From Lignipirellula cremea (lineage in GTDB: Bacteria > Planctomycetota > Planctomycetia > Pirellulales > Pirellulaceae), in contig NZ_CP036433.1 of the NCBI RefSeq assembly GCF_007751035.1, forward strand, positions 5,933,001-5,997,000: a stretch of DNA of 64,000 nucleotides. Reading direction: 5' to 3'. The stretch's first letter is position 1; each line of letters begins with the position of its first letter. The notes under the pieces were generated by a model. The model did not search any database, was not told the origin of the DNA, and saw nothing but the letters and a program-made list of their open reading frames with translations. A program made the position numbers and the translations under genes. Positions 26,178 through 35,334 of the stretch are shown piece after piece.

Positions 26178-27962
26178 ATGGCCGTATTGTTCCAAATCAA
26201 AGGCGCATCCAAGAGTTACGGCGATCAGGTTTTGCTCGACGACGCAAATGCGACCATTACGGATGACACCAAGGTGGGGTTTGTCGGCCGGAATGGAGCC
26301 GGCAAGAGTACGTTACTTCGTGTGCTTCTCGGTGAAGAAGAACTCGATAAAGGGGAGGTCATCCGCCATCCCCGCCTGCGGCTGGGGTATCTACGCCAGC
26401 ACGACCCCTTCCTGCCTGGAGAATCGTCTCTCGATTTCCTCATGCGCGACAGCGGTCAACCCGACTGGAAGTGTGGCGAAGTCGCAGGGCGTTTTGAAGT
26501 AAAAAACGACTATCTTGAAGGACCCATCGCCAAACTTTCCGGCGGCTGGCAGACCCGTGTAAAACTAGCGGCATTACTGCTGCACGAACCCAACTTGCTG
26601 CTGCTCGATGAACCGACGAACTTTCTCGATCTGCGCACCCAGATCCTGCTCGAACATTTCCTCAAAGAGTACCGGGAAACCTGCCTGATTGTTTCCCACG
26701 ATCGGGCGTTTCTCCACGCGACCTGCAATCAAACGCTCGACCTGACCCGTGGAAAGCTGACCCTGTTTCCCGGCAAGATCGATGCGTTTATCGAGTTCCA
26801 ACAGGAACGCCGTGAACAAGAAGAACGCACCAATGAGGCCGTGCTGTCCAAGCGAAAGCATCTAGAAGCGTTCATCGCCAAGAACAAAGCCCGCGCCAGC
26901 ACCGCCACGCGTGCGCGGTCCAAAAGCAAGCAGCTGGAAAAGCTCGAAGTCATTGAGATCGAGGGGCATGAACCCACGGCAACGATACATCCCCCCACCG
27001 TCGAACCTCGCAAAGGCTTTGCCCTTCGCTGCCAGGGACTTGCCATTGGATATCCCGAACGGACAATTGCGAACGACATCCATCTAGAAATCGATCATGG
27101 CTGGCGAGCCGCGATTGTCGGTGACAATGGTCAAGGAAAGACGACCTTTCTTCGCACCATCGTCGATTCGCTCAAGCCGATCGCGGGCGAGGTCCGCTGG
27201 GGCTATGGCTGTCAGATCGGAACGTACGCCCAGCACGTCTATACGAGCCTTCCTGAGGACAAGACCGTTCTCGACTACCTGGAATACAACGCGGCGCCTG
27301 GCATCAAAGATCAACAGATCCTCGACATGGCGGGCGCTCTGCTCTTTCGCGGCGAAGCGGTGAAGAAACGCATTGCCGTGCTTTCCGGCGGCGAGCGAGC
27401 AAGGCTTTGCCTGGCGGCCCTGCTGCTCAGCCAATACAACATTCTGATCCTCGACGAACCGGGAAACCATCTCGACGTCGACACGATCGAAGCACTCGCC
27501 GACGCCCTCCTGGAATACAAAGGTACGGTAATCTTTACCAGCCATGATCGCCATTTCATGAAGCGTGTCGCCACTTGTATTATCGAAGTACGAGACGCCC
27601 ATGTGACCAATTATCGTGGCGATTACGAGTCCTATCTGTATTCCGTCAACAAAGAGATAGAAGAGGGAGAGCGAGACCTCGCCGCTGGCCTGAGCCAGGC
27701 GCCCAAAACGGCCAAAACAGCGTCTGCCCGCCCGTCGGCGCCTCGCCGTAGCGAAAAGGAGATTCGCAAGGCAATGAAAGCACTCGAGCGCACCATCGCC
27801 GCTCTCGATGATCAGAAAAAAGAGGCGCATGGCAGGCTGATGAAATCGACCGACCCAGGCGAAGCGATGAAATTGCACAGCGAAGTGGAGACCCTCTCCA
27901 CCCAACTGGCGGACGCAGAGAACGGCTGGATGCAACTCCAGGAAGAGATTGACGAATTGTAG
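26178..27962 (+). CDS. ABC-F family ATP-binding protein
   Basis: 594 residues with two ATPase domains and no membrane segments. Domain 1: Walker A GRNGAGKST (38-46), signature LSGGW, Walker B LLLLDEPTNFLD. Domain 2: Walker A GDNGQGKTT, signature LSGGERARL, Walker B LILDEPGNHLD. A charged linker (about 215-265) separates them, and a lysine/glutamate-rich coiled-coil C-terminus (RRSEKEIRKAMKALERTIA) resembles Uup. ABC-F proteins act on the ribosome or, for Uup, in DNA-related processes. In domain 2, Thr of the usual DEPTN is replaced by Gly. It stands as a single gene with no downstream partner on the same strand. Confidence 0.93.
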   Translation: MAVLFQIKGASKSYGDQVLLDDANATITDDTKVGFVGRNGAGKSTLLRVLLGEEELDKGEVIRHPRLRLGYLRQHDPFLPGESSLDFLMRDSGQPDWKCGEVAGRFEVKNDYLEGPIAKLSGGWQTRVKLAALLLHEPNLLLLDEPTNFLDLRTQILLEHFLKEYRETCLIVSHDRAFLHATCNQTLDLTRGKLTLFPGKIDAFIEFQQERREQEERTNEAVLSKRKHLEAFIAKNKARASTATRARSKSKQLEKLEVIEIEGHEPTATIHPPTVEPRKGFALRCQGLAIGYPERTIANDIHLEIDHGWRAAIVGDNGQGKTTFLRTIVDSLKPIAGEVRWGYGCQIGTYAQHVYTSLPEDKTVLDYLEYNAAPGIKDQQILDMAGALLFRGEAVKKRIAVLSGGERARLCLAALLLSQYNILILDEPGNHLDVDTIEALADALLEYKGTVIFTSHDRHFMKRVATCIIEVRDAHVTNYRGDYESYLYSVNKEIEEGERDLAAGLSQAPKTAKTASARPSAPRRSEKEIRKAMKALERTIAALDDQKKEAHGRLMKSTDPGEAMKLHSEVETLSTQLADAENGWMQLQEEIDEL

Positions 27963-28130
27963 GCGAGGGGAATGGGCGGTAGCGCAACACGTCGCATTGC
28001 CGGGCTGGGTTTTCAAAACAGAAGAAGCCGTTAGCCGTCTGCTGAGGATAAAACTTTGTATTATCCGGCGCCCCCCTTCGACACCAACGCACACAAGGAT
28101 TGACTTCCACAACGCTCCTCTGCCCGTCGG

Positions 28131-29219
28131 TCAGTACGGCGGGAGCAAGCGGCGAAATCCCCAGCCGAGTACGATCCCCAGGAACAGCAAGTTCCGCGGC
28201 AGCAAACGATACAGCGGCAGCCGGGGCGGAATCTGGGTCTGCCGGCGGGCCCGACAGTCGGCGAGCGTCTCCGCCAGCTGCGTCATCCAGGCGATCGTCC
28301 GCGGCCATTCCCACAGCCCCTGCCGCCAGGCCGCGGGGACGCCGTTCTTCCCCACGCCGCAGCCCACCACGCCGCCAACAATCGCGGCCGTTGTATCCGC
28401 ATCGCCGCCGCAACGGATCACCGCCTGGACCGCCGCCGGCAGGTCCCGCGGATGGCGAAACCAGGCGTGCAGCACCACCGGCACGGTGTTGTTAATGTAG
28501 CCGCTCACCCCGTGCTGCAGCCCCAGGGAATCGGCGAACGCGAGCGTCGTCTGCCCCTGCGAGGAACTCTCGCGCGCCCGGTCAACCCGCTGCAGCAGTT
28601 CCTCGGCCGGCTCCCCTGCCAGGCTGTTCGCTAGTTCCAATCGGAAGGCGGCCGGCTCCACCACCGTGCCTCCGCTGGCCAGGCGAGACGCGAGAGCAAT
28701 CGCCCAGCTGCCGTACTCGGCTTTGGGATCGGTATGCGTGATCCGGGTGGAGGCCTTTACCAGGCGTCGCAGCAGGTCCCGATCCGTGACGGCGGCTCCC
28801 AGCATCGGGCTTCGCATGGCCGGACCGTTGCCGGCAGAGAACAGGCCGCTGCGGTCCGGCGAAACGCCAGCGCACAGTTTTGCAGCCGCCTTGAGCGTGG
28901 CGAGCCCCGTGCCGGCCGGCAAGCCCAGCAGCCACCCACGGAGAAGCCCGGCGAGCTCTCGCGAAAACAGATCGACGTCGTCGCCCGATGCGATCAGCGC
29001 CTGCGCAACCATGCAAGCGTGCTCCGTGTCGTCGGAGATCATGCCGCGTCCCGAAAGAAAGCGGAAACGATCGGGCTCGCCCAGCAGTCGCCCGCCGCGG
29101 CGCCGGCTTAGTCCTTCGTACGGCAAGCCGAGCGCGTCGCCGACCGCCATACCGAGCAGCGCTCCGACAATCGCATCCTGCGCTCGATCGCCGGCGACGT
29201 CCTGAGGTTTCAGCTCCAT
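28131..29219 (-). CDS. ADP-ribosylglycohydrolase family protein
   Basis: 362 residues from ATG 29219. A longer frame reaches 29462, but its extra 81 residues are arginine-rich noise overlapping the upstream gene. The fold is shown by DAIVGALLGMAVGDALGLPYEG near the N-terminus, MISDDTEHACMVAQAL (metal-binding DDT, about residue 60) and GGDADTTAAIVGGVVGCGVG near residue 280 for the second metal site. These enzymes remove ADP-ribose from protein or DNA. An unusual C-terminal hydrophobic stretch (LLPRNLLFLGIVLGWGF) could anchor it to a membrane. Its start overlaps the upstream gene by 10 bp, indicating a coupled pair. Confidence 0.92.
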   Translation of the reverse strand: MELKPQDVAGDRAQDAIVGALLGMAVGDALGLPYEGLSRRRGGRLLGEPDRFRFLSGRGMISDDTEHACMVAQALIASGDDVDLFSRELAGLLRGWLLGLPAGTGLATLKAAAKLCAGVSPDRSGLFSAGNGPAMRSPMLGAAVTDRDLLRRLVKASTRITHTDPKAEYGSWAIALASRLASGGTVVEPAAFRLELANSLAGEPAEELLQRVDRARESSSQGQTTLAFADSLGLQHGVSGYINNTVPVVLHAWFRHPRDLPAAVQAVIRCGGDADTTAAIVGGVVGCGVGKNGVPAAWRQGLWEWPRTIAWMTQLAETLADCRARRQTQIPPRLPLYRLLPRNLLFLGIVLGWGFRRLLPPY

Positions 29220-29770
29220 AACTTTTGATTCTGTTCTTTGATGCGCCACATGCGGACGATGTCGCAGTAGTTTGACTCGCAAGTCATGTCGGGATGAAAC
29301 AGGTAATATTTCATCATCTCCGCCAGCACGGAGTCGCGGTCCACTCTGAGAATGCGGCAGAGTTTCTCCTGGACGGAATCGTCCAGCAGCGCTTCGGCCC
29401 CGGCCAGGAAAGTCAGATGGGCCGCATCGCCCATCTCGACGCCGGCGGGCGGATCCTTCCAAACGTCGGCCGCATACTGGGCCGCCTCGCCCATCGCCTC
29501 CGACTCCACGATAATGAGATCCGAGAAAAAGTCATAGTGACGCCACTTGGCCAGGTGCGGCGTTTCTGGATCGGAACGCACCCGCAACGCGATCGCGGCT
29601 TGCGTAAACCACGGAAAAATATCGAGGGCGATCCCTCTCACCGCATGCTCATGCGAAGCGTCGTTCGACAGCTCTCCCTCCTCCATCATCCGCTCCACAT
29701 GCGGCCGACAGATCTCCAGGGCGTCCAGCAGCCCCAGCCGAAACAGTTCCTGGCATCGAGCATACGACAT
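29210..29770 (-). CDS. Unknown cytoplasmic protein paired with ADP-ribosylglycohydrolase
   Basis: 186 residues, no signal or membrane segment, ATG behind CCGGAG. Mostly helical and acidic: ARCQELFRLGLLDALEICR, ERMMEEGELSNDASHEHA and SVLAEMMKYYLFHPDMTCES. I do not recognise a family. The 10-bp overlap with the ADP-ribosylglycohydrolase indicates co-translation, so it may be its target, its regulator or a counter-acting component. No ADP-ribosyltransferase motif (H-Y-E or R-S-E) is evident. Confidence 0.8.
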   Translation of the reverse strand: MSYARCQELFRLGLLDALEICRPHVERMMEEGELSNDASHEHAVRGIALDIFPWFTQAAIALRVRSDPETPHLAKWRHYDFFSDLIIVESEAMGEAAQYAADVWKDPPAGVEMGDAAHLTFLAGAEALLDDSVQEKLCRILRVDRDSVLAEMMKYYLFHPDMTCESNYCDIVRMWRIKEQNQKLWS

Positions 29771-29938
29771 ACGGCAGATCTCCGGGAGTCAACAGCCCGC
29801 TGGCGAACCACAGAACCGCCGATAGCCTAACTCTGCCCGTCAGCCCGGGCAAGCTTGCCAGTCGTCGCGAGTTAATCGCCCAGACGCCGCTTGCCGTCTG
29901 CCCGGTCATGTGGATCAACAAGAATGACGCGGCGCCAT

Positions 29939-32269
29939 TCAGTGTGTTTCCCAGCGGGTGGCGTCTCGAGACGCTCTGCGCAAGTGGTGCGGCGGGATCG
30001 GAGAAGCTGCGTCGACCGGCTGCGCCTCAACCGGTTGCGGCTCGACCAGTTCCTGGACGGCCTTCGGCTGGGAAGTTCGGGGTTGCCAGAGTTTCCCCAG
30101 CGGTCCCAGCAGCAGGGCGGGCAAGAGAATCAGATCGCCCAGCAGGGCGGCGGCTAACAGGGCGACCATCATCCAGGCGAACCGGGCGGTGGGAAGAAAA
30201 TCGCTGAGTGCGAACACGGCCATCCCAGCGGCGCAAATGACGGAGGACTGCAGCATCGCCTGTCCGCAATGCTCCAGGGCGGAACGCACAGCCCGACGCC
30301 GGGATACGCCCTCTTCAACGCGACGCTGGAAGTGCGTGAGGAAGTGAAGCGTATCGTCAACGGCGACGCCAAGGGCGACGCTGGCCGTCATGACCGAGCC
30401 AATGTCGACCGACCTGCCTGACCAGCCAATCGCTCCAAACATCAACACCGTAGGGAAAATGTTAGGCAGCATGCCGACGAGACCGGCCGACACGCTACCC
30501 TGCATGATGGTCATGACGACCGTAATGATCGCAAACGCCAGGAGAAAGCTAGCGCGAAGATCGATCAGCAACTGCTGCTGAATTTCATGCACAAGCGGCA
30601 TGACGCCAGTCGCCTGGATCGTAAATTTCTCGGTCCCCGGCGGTTGCTCGTAGACGACCTCCTGTAAACGGCTGCGAACTTCTCGCAGCAAGGCAGCGTA
30701 GTCGGTCTGCTCCAAAGCGCTCACAAAACCTTGCACGCGCCATTTCTGCTCGCCGTCCGATTGCGATAAGAGTCGCATCCGGGTCCATTGCATTTCAGCG
30801 GGAGCCAGCAAATCGGCGCCGCCTGGCGGAAGCGGTCCACCGCTCAGAGGCAGCCCCGCTGGAGCAAAAGTCAAGGCGGAGAGCGATCCCCCAACTTGCG
30901 GACATTCTCGCAGCCTGGCCTCCAACTGTTGCACGATCGCCAGACGCTGCCAGGGCGACGCGGGATGCTGTGGATCAAACGTCACCACCACTTCCAGCGG
31001 CACCAACGGGCCCACATGGTCTTCCAGCCAGCGATAATCAGCCAGCACGCGACTTTCGCCGCCAAACAGCGTTTCAATACGGACCGAGGTCTTCAGTCGC
31101 GACATGTTCCAGCCCAGGACCGCGATGATCAGGACAAAGGCGCCAACAACCGCCTGGTTCCGTTTGCTGAGAAACAGCGTGAGCAGCCGCCAGCCCTGGC
31201 GAGCGCGAGTCGGCGACGCTGCCGGCGGAACGCGTAACGCGGCTAACATGGTGGGCACGAGAAACAAAACAAGAGCGGTCGTCAGTAGTAATCCGGCCGC
31301 CGAATAACAGCCGAACGCGCGAATGGGTGTCAACTCGCTGACCATCAACGAGCCCATGCCGATCGCCGTGGTGGCCGCCGACAGCACGCACGGCAGCCAG
31401 CCAATCCGAAAAGCCCTGCTGGCTGCCGCTGCGGCCGATTCCCCCGGCGCAGCGGCGCGGTAGTAATTGACCATATGGATGCCGCCGGCCAGGGCCAGCA
31501 CCTGTGTTAGCGGCGGCAACACAATCAGCAAGGCGCTCATGGTGTCGCCGCAGAGCGAGATCAGCGCCAGTGTGGCGGCCTGGCAAAACAGCGACACGGC
31601 GAAGACAATGGTCGTCGCACGCCAGGATCCCAGACTCCACAACCCCACCAGAAACACCACCAGCGAGGAAGGCACTGCCAGTTGATTCAAAGCCTGCGCA
31701 CTGGCCACATCGACCGAGAGACCGTCAATAACCGGACCCGCCAGGTGCTGCTCACTGGGCTTTGCTCCACAGTATTTCTGGACCGCCATCTGAATCAAAC
31801 GCGTCAACCGCGCACGCTGCTGCAGTCCGGCTTTGGTAAATCGAACGATGACGCACGTGGCGGCGCCGTCGGGACCGATCATCGCCCCGCGCAAGCGCTG
31901 GACGGCGACACTCTTGTCGACGCCGGTCTTTTGTAATTGCTGCACCAGCTCCCGTCCGCTGATGACCTGGTCAAAGAGCCACTGCTGACCGTCATAAAAT
32001 GCGCTGCTGCCGCGTAACACGGCGACAAGATTATCAAGCCGGGGCTCATCAAGGGTGCAGTCGTCCCAGCTCATGATGACGACATCGCCAGGACCAAACC
32101 TGTCGGCGAACTGGCTGTATTCCACCCGTGCGGGAAAGTCGGCCGGAGCCCAGTCCAGCGGCGAGTTTTCGGAAACCTGGACCGCTTGCATCGCCTGCCA
32201 GACGATCACCGGAAACAGCGCCAGTCCATACAGCCAGGCCAGGCGAAATCGACGCTGTGAAAGATCCAT
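29939..32269 (-). CDS. RND/MMPL-family exporter
   Basis: 776 residues. N-terminal membrane helix (AWLYGLALFPVIVWQAM), then a large extracytoplasmic loop, a block of five to six helices (VVFLVGLWSLGSW, LIVLPPLTQVLALAGGIHM, GCYSAAGLLLTTALVLFLVPTMLAAL), a second loop, and a second block. The second block includes FAIITVVMTIMQGSVSAGLVGMLPN and VALGVAVDDTLHFLTHFQRR, with the acidic pair typical of RND proton relays (GVAVDDT). This duplicated 1+5 topology is diagnostic of RND/MMPL transporters. It is last in a minus-strand operon after YceI and an NnrU-like methyltransferase, so it may export a lipid or hydrophobic product. Substrate unknown. Confidence 0.9.
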   Translation of the reverse strand: MDLSQRRFRLAWLYGLALFPVIVWQAMQAVQVSENSPLDWAPADFPARVEYSQFADRFGPGDVVIMSWDDCTLDEPRLDNLVAVLRGSSAFYDGQQWLFDQVISGRELVQQLQKTGVDKSVAVQRLRGAMIGPDGAATCVIVRFTKAGLQQRARLTRLIQMAVQKYCGAKPSEQHLAGPVIDGLSVDVASAQALNQLAVPSSLVVFLVGLWSLGSWRATTIVFAVSLFCQAATLALISLCGDTMSALLIVLPPLTQVLALAGGIHMVNYYRAAAPGESAAAAASRAFRIGWLPCVLSAATTAIGMGSLMVSELTPIRAFGCYSAAGLLLTTALVLFLVPTMLAALRVPPAASPTRARQGWRLLTLFLSKRNQAVVGAFVLIIAVLGWNMSRLKTSVRIETLFGGESRVLADYRWLEDHVGPLVPLEVVVTFDPQHPASPWQRLAIVQQLEARLRECPQVGGSLSALTFAPAGLPLSGGPLPPGGADLLAPAEMQWTRMRLLSQSDGEQKWRVQGFVSALEQTDYAALLREVRSRLQEVVYEQPPGTEKFTIQATGVMPLVHEIQQQLLIDLRASFLLAFAIITVVMTIMQGSVSAGLVGMLPNIFPTVLMFGAIGWSGRSVDIGSVMTASVALGVAVDDTLHFLTHFQRRVEEGVSRRRAVRSALEHCGQAMLQSSVICAAGMAVFALSDFLPTARFAWMMVALLAAALLGDLILLPALLLGPLGKLWQPRTSQPKAVQELVEPQPVEAQPVDAASPIPPHHLRRASRDATRWETH

Positions 32270-32296
32270 CGAACACTCTCGCAGGACGTTAAAAAC

Positions 32297-33223
32297 TCAG
32301 GACGGGCTGGCAATCCGCTGCGCGGAGGCCGACGCTGCCGGGCGTCGCCGGCCGAGCGGTCCGAAAAACATCCCCGGGTAACCCGCCACTTGCTCTTGAT
32401 ATCGCCGGTAAGGTTCGCCCACATAGCGGGCCAGGCGTTCGTCCTTGAGATAGCTTCCGGCCAGGATATAGCCCGTCCAGACAAACGTCAGCAAGGCGTG
32501 ATCCCACGCCATCCGGGGCGTGAACCAGATCAAACCCAGAAAGCTGAGATAAATGGGGTGCCGCATCCAACGGTAAACGCCGCGAATTTCAAACACGGGG
32601 ATCGGCGGCTTGCGCCGGTTCACCCAGTGAAGCCACTGCGTCAGTCCCGTCTGGCGGCCGAGTCCCGATAAATGAAGACTATAGAACAGGGCGACCCAGG
32701 ACAGATAGAAACCCAGCCGCATCGCACTGGCCGCCAGACCGGTGCAATTCCAGCACTCGCCTGCGCTGCCGCGCCAAAAAACAAAGATGACCGCTAAATT
32801 CAGACACGTCACAACGCAAAACAGGCAACCGTACAGCCCCGCCGGAAACACCTGTGTTAAATATCGACGCACAGGCGGATACAGCAGACTGCTGTGCGCG
32901 GCGGCAAACTGCAAAGCCAGCACCAGGTCGATCAGGAACCAGGCCTGGCCCTGGGCGGGGCGACCGTCTTTCAGGAACGCATACAGATACCAGATCGTAA
33001 TGAGAAAACCGACCTGCGCACCAATCCCAAACACGAAACCCGCAGCTCGACCAAAACGCATCGCGCGATGGTTGCGCGACATCGGCTCGGCGGGAAGATC
33101 GCTGGACTGCGGAAACGTGCTGGCAGACCGCTGAGACTCGGTGAAAAATCGCTGCATGAACCAGGCGACAGGCAAGCCACGGCCGGTCCGAGTTGCGTCG
33201 TCGCCATTCGACTTTACAGGCAT
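32297..33223 (-). CDS. NnrU/isoprenylcysteine-methyltransferase-like membrane protein
   Basis: 308 residues from ATG 33223 (GTG 33232 also possible). Six or so membrane helices (FVFGIGAQVGFLITIWYLY, LYGCLFCVVTCLNLAVIFVF, LLTFVWTGYILAGSYL). The C-terminal GVYRWMRHPIYLSFLGLIWF and YLKDERLARYVGEPYRRYQ match the S-adenosylmethionine-binding region of the ICMT/PEMT/NnrU group, where RHPxY and the following E-R residues are conserved. Methanethiol S-methyltransferases (MddA) belong to the same group, but the exact substrate cannot be read from sequence. 28 bp upstream of the RND gene and 75 bp downstream of YceI: one operon. Confidence 0.85.
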   Translation of the reverse strand: MPVKSNGDDATRTGRGLPVAWFMQRFFTESQRSASTFPQSSDLPAEPMSRNHRAMRFGRAAGFVFGIGAQVGFLITIWYLYAFLKDGRPAQGQAWFLIDLVLALQFAAAHSSLLYPPVRRYLTQVFPAGLYGCLFCVVTCLNLAVIFVFWRGSAGECWNCTGLAASAMRLGFYLSWVALFYSLHLSGLGRQTGLTQWLHWVNRRKPPIPVFEIRGVYRWMRHPIYLSFLGLIWFTPRMAWDHALLTFVWTGYILAGSYLKDERLARYVGEPYRRYQEQVAGYPGMFFGPLGRRRPAASASAQRIASPS

Positions 33224-33306
33224 GGGGATCACAAGCCAAAGATCTTGAAAACGGGCCGATCTGCACCCTTCAAGGCGCTACACCATCGCTTGCGGGAACT
33301 TGCCGC

Positions 33307-34047
33307 TTAACGCTGACTGGAGGGCGGAATCGCCAGACGCTGTGCGGCGATCCACAGATCGCCGTAGATTTCCAGGCGGTCCGCGACGCCAACGGCGCCG
33401 AACGCCTTGGAGAAAGGAGTAATGCCATATTGCGACTGCAGAATGGCGAAGCTCCCGCGGAGATGAATCCAAGGCGGCTTGGCTTCGGAGTCGGCCAGGA
33501 TGCGAATCGGATGCGTAACGCCATGCAGCGTAAAATCACCGTCCAACTGATAGACAGGCAATCCTCGCGAACTATTCTCGCTGGTTTTGGTCGCCGTTTT
33601 TATCGCAAAGGTCGCCGTCGGATGCGTGCGCGTGTCCAGAATCGAGGCGCCATGCATATTGGCGTTGACCTGCTGCCGGGTGTCCGCGTCCGTTGATCCC
33701 GTCAGCCCTACGTAACGGCGAGCATCGTCGCCGTCGGCGTCAAAGGAAAGCATGTCAAATACCAGCCGGCCGCTGGAACCATTTTCCAGGTTAAGGTGCC
33801 CCGCTTTCAAGCGACCTGCAACGCCATGCTCGTGGCCAAAGCCGGTTTTGAAAACGTGGATGTAAACTCGACTGGAACCCAAGTGGAGGTCGCCCACCTC
33901 AAGGACGCTCCCTTTTGCAGCAGCGTTTCCGGCGACGCCGACTTGTTGCGATTGCTGCGCAAAACCGGGTTGCGGAAAACCAAACAACACCAGCAAGCAA
34001 ACCGCAAGGAGGCCGATCGGCATGCGGAAACATGGATCGCGTTGCAT
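33307..34047 (-). CDS. YceI-like exported lipid-binding protein
   Basis: 246 residues from ATG 34047, chosen because GGAG lies 6 nt upstream; another ATG at 34059 has no such signal. Signal peptide IGLLAVCLLVLFGFPQPGFA. YceI pattern: VYIHVFKTGFGHEHGVAGRL, DADTRQQVNANMHGASILDTRTHPTATF, YQLDGDFTLHGVTHPIRI and GSFAILQSQYGITPFSKAFGAVGVADRLEIYGDL. YceI-type lipocalins bind isoprenoid-like molecules in the periplasm. As first gene of the YceI / NnrU-like / RND operon, it suggests that a small hydrophobic molecule is bound, methylated or exported. The promoter region is shared with the divergent ZIP-like gene. Confidence 0.88.
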   Translation of the reverse strand: MQRDPCFRMPIGLLAVCLLVLFGFPQPGFAQQSQQVGVAGNAAAKGSVLEVGDLHLGSSRVYIHVFKTGFGHEHGVAGRLKAGHLNLENGSSGRLVFDMLSFDADGDDARRYVGLTGSTDADTRQQVNANMHGASILDTRTHPTATFAIKTATKTSENSSRGLPVYQLDGDFTLHGVTHPIRILADSEAKPPWIHLRGSFAILQSQYGITPFSKAFGAVGVADRLEIYGDLWIAAQRLAIPPSSQR

Positions 34048-34491
34048 GAGAGACTCCATTCAAAGTTCGAGCAAATTAAGGCGACTTCGAGAGGAATCAT
34101 CCGCAGTTTGAGCACTCAAGTAAACGGCAATCGTTGGATAAATACTGACCAATGGGTGGATAAATATTGAACACCAGCTGCTGTAAATCCCTTCATTGCG
34201 TCTCATGTTTTTCTCATAAATATTGGGGAATCGAGAAAAACCTACAAACAGGGCCGCCTGGAAATGACAACCGCCATTCCTGCACGCGGCCACAGCTGAA
34301 TGGCTGACGCCAACAGGCAGAGAAAAAGGTTCAAATTTTCCTCCCTCACGGCACAGCGCGGCGCAAATATGGCGGCTCGGACGGGAGTCACCGGCCTGTC
34401 TCGTGCGTTAAGAGTGCGTTTCCTTCCTGACTGAGGACGACCGTTTATTTCTCTGGCGCCCTGGGTTTCGTCTTTCCCGCTGGCAGCGACA
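34048..34491. promoter_or_regulatory. Divergent promoter region with three ATAAATAyTG repeats
   Basis: TGGATAAATACTGA (34135-34148) and TGGATAAATATTGA (34157-34170) are 22 bp apart, two turns of the helix. A third core ATAAATATTG lies at 34216-34225. They sit between the divergently transcribed YceI operon and ZIP-like gene. They are AT-rich in a GC-rich genome, so they are either operator half-sites for one regulator or overlapping -10 elements. No further genes in this stretch. Confidence 0.55.
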
Positions 34492-35274
34492 ATGCAGGCT
34501 TGCGTGGGGGATGAACAAGCACCGAGCATCAGGGATGAACTTGTGGAAATGTATCTGGAATCGCTGGCGGGAGCCGTAGTACTGGCCGCGATTCATCTGC
34601 TCGGCGGAAGGCTGCGTTTTCCCGAGGGGATGCCCCGCAGTCGCTGGCTGTCGCTTGCCGGCGGCGTCGCCGTGAGTTACGCGATCGTGCACTTGCTGCC
34701 CGAGCTGCAGTCCCATCACGAGACGCTCAGGGACTCCGCCCGGGACACCCAATTTGCGTATATCGCGGAACACCTGGTCTGGGGGCTGGTGCTGCTGGGC
34801 GTGGTGGTTTTTTATGGTCTGGAGAAAGCGGCTATCCGATCGAAGAAGAGCCCGGATGGTGCGCCCAGCGATGTGTTCTGGCTGCATATCGGTTCTTTCG
34901 CGGCTTACAACATGCTGCTCGGCTATCTGCTGGTGCGGGAAGATCGCGGGCTGCGATCGTTGATCCTGTTCCTGATCGGCATTGGCCTGCATTTCCTGGT
35001 CAACGATCAGGGCCTCAGCCAGCATCACAAGGACCGTTATCACCGCACCGGCCGCTGGGTCCTTTCCGGGGCGGTCCTGGCCGGCTGGATGATCGGCGTG
35101 TTGACCGAAGTCCATGAAGCAGTGATGGCATCGGTCGTGGCGTTCCTGGCCGGCGGGATCCTGCTGAACACGTTCAAAGAAGAATTGCCCGAAGAACGCG
35201 AAAGTCGCTACTGGGCGTTCACCCTGGGAGCATTCGGTTACGCGGCCGTCCTGCTGGTAATGCAGGTCGCATGA
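34492..35274 (+). CDS. ZIP-like integral membrane protein
   Basis: 260 residues from ATG 34492, or 241 from ATG 34549 (MYLESLAG), which begins directly at the first membrane helix and may be the real start. About seven helices (SLAGAVVLAAIHLLGG, WGLVLLGVVVFYGLEKA, LILFLIGIGLHFLVND, LSGAVLAGWMIGVL, SVVAFLAGGILLNTFKEELPEE). Histidine-rich loops (PELQSHHETL, LSQHHKDRYHRTG) and the last EVHEAVMASVVAFLAGG helix resemble ZIP metal transporters. The strict ZIP HNxxDG signature is missing, so transport is only a suggestion. Divergent from the YceI operon. Confidence 0.8.
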   Translation: MQACVGDEQAPSIRDELVEMYLESLAGAVVLAAIHLLGGRLRFPEGMPRSRWLSLAGGVAVSYAIVHLLPELQSHHETLRDSARDTQFAYIAEHLVWGLVLLGVVVFYGLEKAAIRSKKSPDGAPSDVFWLHIGSFAAYNMLLGYLLVREDRGLRSLILFLIGIGLHFLVNDQGLSQHHKDRYHRTGRWVLSGAVLAGWMIGVLTEVHEAVMASVVAFLAGGILLNTFKEELPEERESRYWAFTLGAFGYAAVLLVMQVA

Positions 35275-35334
35275 GTGTGTTCTATCTGCTGACTTGAGAT
35301 GGTCTTGAGCGGATCGGCGGTTCGCCGGGTCTGG

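Noticed and set aside
28131-29462. 443-residue version of the ADP-ribosylglycohydrolase
   Set aside because: The first 81 residues overlap the upstream gene and are arginine-rich noise; conserved sequence begins right after ATG 29219.
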